Below the pieces are notes generated by a model. It was not told the DNA's origin. It searched no databases and was given only the letters and a program-made list of their open reading frames with translations. From the NCBI GenBank assembly GCA_003164305.1, contig PLSZ01000048.1, forward strand, positions 5,521 to 10,574: a stretch of DNA of 5,054 nucleotides. The letters run 5' to 3'. The translations under genes were made by a program, and so were the position numbers. Source of the stretch: Acetobacteraceae bacterium (GTDB lineage Bacteria > Pseudomonadota > Alphaproteobacteria > Acetobacterales > Acetobacteraceae). Every line of letters starts with the position of its first letter. Positions within the stretch are counted from its first letter, which is position 1. Below are positions 1-4,905 of the stretch, piece by piece.

Positions 1-391
1 TGCTGTGCCATGCCGGCCCGGTCGCGTGCACCATCGCGAGGCGTCCGGTCGGCGCTCCGCCGGGGTCCGCACCCACCACCAGCGCCAGCGATCCCGCCCG
101 CGGCACGACTGCCGGCGCCGGCAATTCCCCGCTCAGTGGCGTCTCCAGGCGGAACACGGCCACGTTGGTGGTCGGGTCGCGGCCCGCCAATTTCGCCTTC
201 ACCTCGGTGCCGCCTTGCACGATGACCGCGCTGTCCTGTTCGCCGACGACCTGTTCCGACGTCACGACGACATCCGGGCGCCACAAAATGCCGCTTCTGG
301 GCCGCGACCCGGCCTTCAAAGCGACCACCGACGGGCCCGCCGCCACCAGCCGGTCCGCCAAAGCCGCCGATAGTTGTGCGATTATGTCCAT
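1..391 (-). CDS. HtrA-like S1C pseudoprotease, N-terminal 130 residues (partial, runs off left edge)
   Basis: The reverse strand opens at ATG 389-391 and stays open to the window edge, giving 130 residues. AGGAG at 402-406 lies 10 bases upstream and supports this start. The protein resembles the first beta-barrel of trypsin-like HtrA/DegP proteases. SGILWRPDVVVTSEQVV (residues 33-49) matches the family block usually ending TNxHVV, and GRDPTTNVAVFRL (70-82) matches GxDxxTDLAVLxL. In the first block Gln47 replaces the catalytic His; in the second Asn76 replaces the catalytic Asp. The Ser motif lies beyond the window. There is no signal peptide or membrane segment at the N-terminus, so a cytoplasmic location is inferred. 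With two of three triad residues changed, proteolysis is unlikely; a binding, scaffold or regulatory role, perhaps with a PDZ domain further on, is possible but unseen. It lies head to head with a degraded HtrA-like gene. Family assignment is fairly secure; function is not. Confidence 0.75.
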   Translation of the reverse strand, partial: MDIIAQLSAALADRLVAAGPSVVALKAGSRPRSGILWRPDVVVTSEQVVGEQDSAVIVQGGTEVKAKLAGRDPTTNVAVFRLETPLSGELPAPAVVPRAGSLALVVGADPGGAPTGRLAMVHATGPAWHS

Positions 392-411
392 TTCGGACGC
401 TCTCCTGTGTT

Positions 412-423
412 GATGCCGGCATC
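412..423. promoter_or_regulatory. 12-base perfect palindrome upstream of the pseudoprotease gene
   Basis: GATGCCGGCATC is a perfect palindrome lying 20 bases upstream of the pseudoprotease start codon, just beyond its ribosome binding site. It is in the 150-base divergent spacer (392-541) shared with the HtrA remnant. The position would suit an operator, but a 12-base palindrome in GC-rich DNA can arise by chance. I saw no convincing -35/-10 pair in this spacer. Confidence 0.25.
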
Positions 424-541
424 CTGCCCTGGGCCTCGCGGCAGCGGTATCGGATGGATGGCCAGGGGTCGCCCCGGTCTTTTGGCCAGGGTAGCCGAAG
501 CAGCCGGCGCGTTTATGTGGTGCTCCCACTTCAATTTGACC

Positions 542-774
542 ATGGGAAAATCCGCCATGCCGCTGGATGCCGTCTCCGGTCTCGACCCGTATTCCGGGCT
601 TGTCACCCACGCCTTCGACGGCGTCGGGCCCGCTGTCGTCCCCTGGCACCCGCACGCACGGATGGATGCCCGGCCGGCCGGCGCTCCGGCGTCATTTTCA
701 CCCCCGACGGCTGCGTGCTGACCATCAATGACGGAAAGAAAACGTTCGTGCGACCTGTTCGGGAATTGCGCTAA
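542..774 (+). pseudogene. Frameshifted, truncated HtrA-like (S1C) serine protease remnant
   Basis: Two adjacent frames together read as the N-terminus of an HtrA-type protease. In frame from ATG 542 (or ATG 557) come MPLDAVSGLDPYSGLVTHAF and then DGVGPAVV, a typical cytosolic HtrA-like opening. After the codons for RPAG (671-682) the homology moves to the other frame, reading SGVIFTPDGCVLT from 685. One lost base at about 683-685 would explain the change. The expected xxHVV stretch with the catalytic His is missing: after VLT comes INDGKKTFVRPVRELR and a stop at 772-774. The rest of the protease domain (Asp and Ser blocks) and any PDZ domain are absent. I see no clear ribosome binding site before 542. 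It stands head to head with the HtrA-like pseudoprotease, and its stop overlaps that of the convergent membrane-protein gene. It is most likely a decayed gene; a sequencing error could explain the frameshift but not the truncation. Confidence 0.65.
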
Positions 775-2126
775 CGTCCCGCCTCCGTGCGGGTGTAAAT
801 CCCGACCAGACCGTAACGTTCCAAATAAAACTCGCCTGGTCCCCAGGGCGAACGCGCGTCCAGCACGGCCATCGCGTGGGACGCGACAATGCCAACAACG
901 GTCGCTCCAATGACCCACGCGCGAAACCCGCGGGTCGCGTCCATCCGCCGGCCCGCCGCCGCCACGCCGTAAAGCGCCGCCAGGAACAGCATCGGATAAA
1001 ACTCCATCCGGTATCGGTGCGCCATGCTGATCGCGCACAGCATCAGCACCGGCGACGCGCACAAGCCCAACAGCAATGCCGCCCGCGCGCGATCGCGGAT
1101 CGAGGCCATTCCGGCGACCGCCAGCCCGATCAGCAGCGGATCCGTCAGCAAGAAACTCCCTGGCGGCAATTCCATCGCGTCCATCAATGTCGCTTGCGTT
1201 TCCGCGAACAGCACATGCCCATCGGACCGCACCCACACCCAGATCGGCAAAAAATAATAACCGAGCCCCAACCAAATCCGCGCCGGATTAAACGTGCCGT
1301 ACGCGGCCAACCGCCCCAACCGGTCCGGCGCGGCGTCCTGGCTCAGATCGAAACGCGAAAAATCGGCGAAGGTCAGTGGATCGCCCCAGCGTCCCGCGTT
1401 CACGATCCCCACCATCGCGATGAACGCCAGCAGGATGAAGCCGGGCGCCAGCCATTCGCGTGGCCGCCAGCGCGCAACGAAAAAGGATCCGAACGCCGCG
1501 TAAAGCCCGACGCCGAACGAAACGCGCGTCAGCAACGTCAACCCCGCGCATAACGCCATCAGGCACAACGTGGAACGATCGAAGCCGCGTGGAGTGACAA
1601 GGCCTCGTGTGGCCAGAAAAATGAAAGCCATGCTCTGAGCAAAAGCCCAATTGATCGGTTCCTGGTAGATTGAGGGCCTGAGAAACTGGATGTGCTGGCC
1701 GCCGAGCACCACCGACACCAGCAACGCCACAGCCAGCCAGCCTTGCCGCGGCGAAGCCGTCGTCCAGACCAACGCGATCGCGCGCATTTGAAACCAGATC
1801 GCCAGCCACGCCGCGACCAGACACGACCACCATGTGACGTCGGTGCGCGCCAGACCCGGCAGAACGACCAGCGGAATTCGCGGCAGGGCGCAGAATATTC
1901 CGAAATACGACACGGTCCGGTCGCCGATGTCGAACCCCTCGGCGCCGATCGCGTCCGGATCGACATCGAACCGGCCGGACAGCAAATGCTCCGCCATCGA
2001 GTTGAACGCCAGCCCGAAATCGAATTTTTCGCCCGGCGGAAATCCCAACAGCCAGATCAGCGCCGGATACCAGACCATCGCGATGGCGATGCAAACGATC
2101 CAAAGCCGGGGGTGGCGTGCGAACAT
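771..2126 (-). CDS. Polytopic membrane protein, GT-C glycosyltransferase-like, uncharacterised
   Basis: The 451-residue product has many hydrophobic segments, roughly at residues 8-29, 74-91, 98-121, 129-143, 160-173, 184-199, 203-217, 226-243, 283-299, 327-341, 347-366, 374-390 and 402-420, so it is an integral inner-membrane protein. After the first helix comes a soluble loop with two notable blocks: FNSMAEHLLSGRFDVDPD (41-58) and DRTVSYFGIFCALPRIPL (69-86). Late in the protein, HRYRMEFYPML (369-379) resembles the Arg-Tyr-rich region of polytopic GT-C-type transferases that use polyprenyl-linked sugars. The acidic first loop is also typical of that superfamily, but no diagnostic motif proves transferase activity. 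The C-terminus (about 421-451) is hydrophilic. The start at 2126 has only GGGAA close upstream; Met17 is a less likely alternative. The gene is divergent from the hydrolase operon across 66 bases. Its reading frame is certain; its function is unknown. Confidence 0.85.
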   Translation of the reverse strand: MFARHPRLWIVCIAIAMVWYPALIWLLGFPPGEKFDFGLAFNSMAEHLLSGRFDVDPDAIGAEGFDIGDRTVSYFGIFCALPRIPLVVLPGLARTDVTWWSCLVAAWLAIWFQMRAIALVWTTASPRQGWLAVALLVSVVLGGQHIQFLRPSIYQEPINWAFAQSMAFIFLATRGLVTPRGFDRSTLCLMALCAGLTLLTRVSFGVGLYAAFGSFFVARWRPREWLAPGFILLAFIAMVGIVNAGRWGDPLTFADFSRFDLSQDAAPDRLGRLAAYGTFNPARIWLGLGYYFLPIWVWVRSDGHVLFAETQATLMDAMELPPGSFLLTDPLLIGLAVAGMASIRDRARAALLLGLCASPVLMLCAISMAHRYRMEFYPMLFLAALYGVAAAGRRMDATRGFRAWVIGATVVGIVASHAMAVLDARSPWGPGEFYLERYGLVGIYTRTEAGR

Positions 2127-2134
2127 TTCCCGTG

Positions 2135-2153
2135 TCTATCCGAACCGGGTAGA
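2135..2153. promoter_or_regulatory. Operator-like inverted repeat in the divergent spacer
   Basis: TCTATCCG-AAC-CGGGTAGA is a dyad with 8-base arms, one mismatch and a 3-base centre. It lies in the 66-base spacer between the divergent membrane-protein and hydrolase genes, 9 bases from the start codon of the former and 40 bases before that of the latter. Size and position would suit a dimeric repressor acting on both promoters. I could not identify confident -35/-10 boxes, and no regulator gene is present in the window. Confidence 0.4.
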
Positions 2154-2177
2154 GTGCCGCCACAAGCAATACGACGT

Positions 2178-2185
2178 GGAGGAAA
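2178..2185 (+). promoter_or_regulatory. Ribosome binding site fixing the hydrolase start
   Basis: GGAGGAAA lies 7 bases before ATG 2193. The frame is open far upstream (from about 1692, antisense to the membrane-protein gene), so this site decides the start. Confidence 0.75.
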
Positions 2186-2192
2186 CGCCGGG

Positions 2193-2978
2193 ATGGAGAA
2201 CTGGAACCCGCGACCGCTCAACCCGGATCAGATCACGTTCCATCGGCGTGGGACGGGCAAGCCGCTCGTGCTGCTGCACTGCCTGGGTCAGTCCTGGCGT
2301 TTCTGGGACGTGCTGGACCCGCTCGCGGATCGCAACGAACTCATCGCCTACAACTTTCCGGGCCATGGCGATTCGCCTCTGCCCGGGCATCAATACGGCG
2401 CGCCGGAACTGACCGGGCAACTGCGCGCCGCCGCCTCGCGGGCGGGCCTGACCAAATTCCACCTGATGGGGATTTCGTTGGGAGGCAGCGTCGCGCAACA
2501 CTTCGCCGGCACGTATCCGGAGATGGTCGATAAACTCGTGCTGGCGGATTGCACGCCGCGCTACGACGACGAATCCCGCGCCAACTGGCCGGTGCGCGCC
2601 GCCGCCGCCCGCCGCGATGGCGTCGCCAGCCTGATCCCGTTCCTGACGCAGGTGTTCTTCACCAAGGACTCGCTGGACGACGACGGTCCCGACGTGCGTC
2701 ACGTGCGCGAAACGTTCCAGGCCTGCGACGGCGAAGCCTATGCGCTGGCCTGCGAAACGCTCGCGGCCCTCGACGCGCGCGAGCAAACCAAGAATATCAC
2801 CGCGCCGACATTGATTTTGTATGGCTCCAACGAACGTCAGTCATTCAAGGACGCCGCCCAATGGATGCACGAAACCATCAAGGGCAGCCGCGTGGTGGAA
2901 GTGCCCGGAGCCGGCCATGCCTCGGTGCGCGAACGGCCGGAGTTCGTGGTCCAACAGTTGCGCGAATTCCTGGATTGA
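2193..2978 (+). CDS. Alpha/beta hydrolase, 3-oxoadipate enol-lactonase-like
   Basis: The 261-residue product is a compact alpha/beta-hydrolase fold enzyme with no signal peptide, so it is presumably cytoplasmic. The N-terminal strand and oxyanion loop read PLVLLHCLGQSWRFWD (24-39), with His-Cys where most relatives have His-Gly. The nucleophile elbow is GISLGG (93-98) with Ser95, and the catalytic His is His242 in PGAGHASVRERP (238-249). The acid is less clear: at the usual GxxD site the sequence is YGSNERQSF (210-218), putting Glu214 near the expected Asp, with Asp220 just beyond. Length and motifs resemble PcaD-type enol-lactone hydrolases, esterases and C-C bond hydrolases; the exact reaction cannot be told. 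It is the first gene of a likely operon: its TGA (2976-2978) overlaps the ribosome binding site of the MetE-like gene, which starts 10 bases on. The pairing with a carboxymuconolactone-decarboxylase-family gene hints at ring-fission or lactone chemistry, but this is inference. Confidence 0.9.
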   Translation: MENWNPRPLNPDQITFHRRGTGKPLVLLHCLGQSWRFWDVLDPLADRNELIAYNFPGHGDSPLPGHQYGAPELTGQLRAAASRAGLTKFHLMGISLGGSVAQHFAGTYPEMVDKLVLADCTPRYDDESRANWPVRAAAARRDGVASLIPFLTQVFFTKDSLDDDGPDVRHVRETFQACDGEAYALACETLAALDAREQTKNITAPTLILYGSNERQSFKDAAQWMHETIKGSRVVEVPGAGHASVRERPEFVVQQLREFLD

Positions 2979-2984
2979 GGAGGT
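2978..2984 (+). promoter_or_regulatory. Ribosome binding site of the MetE-like gene, overlapping the hydrolase stop
   Basis: AGGAGGT is a full Shine-Dalgarno sequence that shares its first A with the hydrolase TGA and lies 4 bases before ATG 2989. It selects this start in a frame that stays open upstream into the hydrolase gene, and it suggests translational coupling of the two. Confidence 0.8.
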
Positions 2985-2988
2985 AACC

Positions 2989-4164
2989 ATGCTGAGCGTG
3001 ACACGCGATATGGTGATGCCAACGGCGATTACCGGGTCTTATCCCAGGCCGCTTTGGTACGACGTCAGCCTCGGCGGCCGGTCGTTCAAAGCCGCGATGG
3101 GCGATTCTTTATTCCGCGAACAATACCTCGACGCCGTGGCCGCCGTGATCAACGCGCAGGAGGCCGCGGGCCTGGACATCGTCACCGACGGCGACGCCCG
3201 TTTCGATCTCGCCGTCGGGGGCAAATCATGGTTCTTCTACCCCATCGAGCGATTGGGCGGCGTCACCGGCCATCGCGACATGTCGCGCGGCTGGATGAGC
3301 CGGCACGGGCTGCGTCCGGGCAAAATCCTGTGGGAAGTGCAGGAAGCCTACCAACCTGGCGTGGTGACGGAAAGACTGACGCGCGGCCCGTTGGAATACA
3401 CTGCCTTGTGGAAGACGGCGCAGCGCCTCACGGATAAACCGGTGAAGTTCGGCGGCATCTGCGCGCCGGCTCTGGCGGGCATGCTGTGGAACGAACATTA
3501 CGCCGACGAAAAGGCCATGATCCTCGATCTGTGCGACATCATGAACGCCGAGTTCCGTGAACTCGCCGACTCGGGTTGCCCACTGATCCAGGTCGAGGAA
3601 CCGCCGCATCACGGCCGGGCCGTCAATCCCGAAACGACCGACGCCGACCTGCGCTTCATGACCGAGGCGTTCAACCGCCAACTGGTCGGCGTCAACGCGG
3701 AGATCTGGGTGCACACCTGCTGGGGCAATCCGAACCAGCAACGAGTCCATTGGATCGTGCCGAGCTACGAACGCGCGTTGCCGCATCTGCTGGAACTCGA
3801 CGCGGATGTCATCACATTTGAATGCGCCAGCAGCGAGGGCCGCGACCTTCCATTGTTCGCCCAGTACAAGACCGACAAAAAGATCGGCATCGGCGTGGTC
3901 AATCACTGCAACACGACGGTGGAGCCTCCCGAGTTCGTCGCCATGCTGATCCGCAAGGCGCTGGAATACATCCCGCCCGAGCGTCTCGTCATCACCACCG
4001 ATTGCGGTTTCGGCCGCGAAGGCCTCAGCCGTCGCATCGCCTATTACAAATGCGTCTCGCTGGTCGAAGGCACCAACATCGTCCGTAAGGAACTCGGATT
4101 GCCGGAAGCACGGGTGCGCGCCGCCGATCCCGGACTTTACTTCGCCTCAACCGGAAAGGACTAA
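2989..4164 (+). CDS. Stand-alone MetE C-terminal-domain family zinc methyl/alkyl-transferase
   Basis: The 391-residue product corresponds to the C-terminal catalytic barrel of cobalamin-independent methionine synthase (UROD/MetE-like superfamily). It lacks the N-terminal half of full MetE, which is about 750 residues. Family marks run in order: GSYPRP (16-21), equal to the GSFPQT loop; VTDGDARFD (65-73); QVEEPP (201-206); HTCWGN (242-247); FECASSEG (277-284); and TDCGFG (337-342). His242, Cys244, Glu278 and Cys339 match the four zinc ligands of MetE, so a zinc-activated thiol substrate is expected. The acids thought to hold the homocysteine amine in MetE appear changed: Asp69 where Glu is usual and Glu203 where Asp is usual. 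Known single-domain relatives include folate-independent methionine synthases and epoxyalkane:coenzyme M transferase, so the thiol acceptor is open. The gene sits between a hydrolase gene and a carboxymuconolactone-decarboxylase-family gene, pointing to catabolism. Automated labels of methionine synthase should be doubted. Family call is secure; substrate is unknown. Confidence 0.9.
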   Translation: MLSVTRDMVMPTAITGSYPRPLWYDVSLGGRSFKAAMGDSLFREQYLDAVAAVINAQEAAGLDIVTDGDARFDLAVGGKSWFFYPIERLGGVTGHRDMSRGWMSRHGLRPGKILWEVQEAYQPGVVTERLTRGPLEYTALWKTAQRLTDKPVKFGGICAPALAGMLWNEHYADEKAMILDLCDIMNAEFRELADSGCPLIQVEEPPHHGRAVNPETTDADLRFMTEAFNRQLVGVNAEIWVHTCWGNPNQQRVHWIVPSYERALPHLLELDADVITFECASSEGRDLPLFAQYKTDKKIGIGVVNHCNTTVEPPEFVAMLIRKALEYIPPERLVITTDCGFGREGLSRRIAYYKCVSLVEGTNIVRKELGLPEARVRAADPGLYFASTGKD

Positions 4165-4167
4165 ATC

Positions 4168-4716
4168 ATGGCCCGCGTTCCGCTTATCCTCAACAAGGAT
4201 CAGGTTCCGCCCGAGCATCACGCGATCGTCGATTCCATCATCGGCAGCCGCGGCGCCTTGCACGGCCCGTTCAGCGTGTTCCTCCACAGTCCGGAGATCG
4301 CCGGCCGCGTCGCGCATCTGGGCGCGCTGGTGCGGTTCGAAGGGACGCTCGATTTCCGCGTCCGCGTGCTGGCCGCGATGGTCGTGGCGCGCGAGTTCGA
4401 GGCCGAATACGTGTGGGGCGCGCAAACCGGAAGCGCGCGGCGGCAGAACGTTCCGGAAGCGACGATCACCGCGATCCGGGACAACGCGCCGCTGGACGGC
4501 GTGCCGCCCGAGGACGCGATGGTCATCGAATATACGCGCACCCTGCTGCGTAAACACCGCGTCCCGGCGGCGATGGACAAGGCGATGCGCGACCGTTTCG
4601 GCAACGACCAGATGATCCAACTCAGCGGAGCGATCGGCTATTACAGCATGCTGGCGATGACGGTGAACGCCTGCGAACTGGAGGCCGCGCCAGGCGCGGA
4701 AGTTCTGAAGGTTTAA
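4168..4716 (+). CDS. Carboxymuconolactone decarboxylase/AhpD-family protein lacking CxxC
   Basis: The 182-residue all-helical product matches the carboxymuconolactone decarboxylase-like fold. An N-terminal GPFSVFLHSPEIAGRVAHLG block (33-52) is followed by RVRVLAAMVVAREFEAEYVW (64-83) and the C-terminal block GAIGYYSMLAMTVNACELE (154-172). AhpD-type peroxidases carry CxxC followed by His in the central helix. Here that region reads FEAEYVWGAQTGSARRQNVP (77-96): there is no cysteine, and Gln86 stands where many non-redox members have His. A peroxidase or disulfide role is therefore unlikely; a decarboxylase-like, isomerase-like or binding role remains possible. The only cysteine is Cys169. The start at 4168 has GGAAAGGA seven bases upstream, and only 3 bases separate it from the MetE-like stop, so it is the third gene of the hydrolase operon. 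Members of this fold usually act as homo-oligomers. Family call is good; function is unknown. Confidence 0.85.
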   Translation: MARVPLILNKDQVPPEHHAIVDSIIGSRGALHGPFSVFLHSPEIAGRVAHLGALVRFEGTLDFRVRVLAAMVVAREFEAEYVWGAQTGSARRQNVPEATITAIRDNAPLDGVPPEDAMVIEYTRTLLRKHRVPAAMDKAMRDRFGNDQMIQLSGAIGYYSMLAMTVNACELEAAPGAEVLKV

Positions 4717-4775
4717 GGCGAGGCTGTCATCACGCGATCAACTTCGGCGCGGGCATTGAGAAAGAAAAGATAATA

Positions 4776-4854
4776 TCACCACAGAGCCACAGAGTTCACT
4801 GAGAAAAAATTAAACATTCAAAAACTCTCGGTGGGCTCTGTGGCTCTGTGGTGA
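4776..4854 (+). repeat. Long inverted repeat built on tandem CCACAGAG, possible terminator or mobile palindrome
   Basis: Arms at 4776-4804 and 4826-4854 can form a 29-base stem around a 21-base AT-rich loop. The outer 19 bases (TCACCACAGAGCCACAGAG and its complement) pair perfectly. The inner 10 contain three positions that pair only as U·G in plus-strand RNA and would be A/C mismatches in minus-strand RNA. Each arm holds CCACAGAG twice in tandem. The flanks (AAGATAATA on the left, TTATTCTT on the right) extend the symmetry imperfectly. It sits 60 bases past the operon stop and 52 bases before the convergent stop. No T-tract follows the stem, so it is not a classic intrinsic terminator, though it could end or protect transcripts. 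From memory, similar CCACAGAG-rich palindromes are scattered in intergenic DNA of several bacterial phyla; this copy may belong to such a family. Confidence 0.85.
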
Positions 4855-4905
4855 ATTATTCTTGCTTCCTTAATCGAAACCGCACTTCGGTCAGACCTGA
4901 TAATC

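Noticed and set aside
536..541. TTGACC as a -35 box before the HtrA remnant
   Set aside because: No matching -10 element lies at suitable distance, and it touches the start codon, so it cannot drive the gene.
451..668. CGGATGGATG occurring at 451-460 and 659-668
   Set aside because: A short direct repeat with simple GGAT content, no further similarity around it, and one copy inside the remnant's coding sequence; I see no function.
382..1275. Long reverse-strand open frame of about 297 codons
   Set aside because: It overlaps the 3' part of the membrane-protein gene in another frame and runs across the HtrA remnant; its composition is Arg/Gly/Ala-rich with no recognisable motif, as expected of a GC-rich shadow frame.
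1288..2169. Reverse-strand open frame of about 293 codons
   Set aside because: Out-of-frame shadow of the membrane-protein gene; it lacks hydrophobic segments or motifs.
1692..2192. Upstream extension of the hydrolase frame
   Set aside because: It is antisense to the membrane-protein gene, encodes a Gln/Arg/Pro-rich stretch, and the strong ribosome binding site at 2178-2185 points to ATG 2193.
2821..2988. Upstream extension of the MetE-like frame into the hydrolase gene
   Set aside because: The family similarity begins just after Met 2989, which has a full Shine-Dalgarno site; the extension is a shadow of the hydrolase.
3226..3906. Reverse-strand open frame opposite the MetE-like gene
   Set aside because: It overlaps a well-supported family member completely and has no motif of its own; the same applies to 2136-2786 and 4147-4620 on the reverse strand.
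2989..4164. Naming the MetE-like gene metE / methionine synthase
   Set aside because: Only the C-terminal domain is present, substrate-site acids differ, and the operon context is catabolic; a methionine role is possible but not shown.
4776..4854. CRISPR or tandem-repeat array
   Set aside because: There are only two CCACAGAG units per arm in inverted arrangement, with no spacers of regular size.
4879..4891. Small hairpin ACCG-CACTT-CGGT near the convergent stop
   Set aside because: The stem is only four pairs with no T-tract; too weak to call a terminator.
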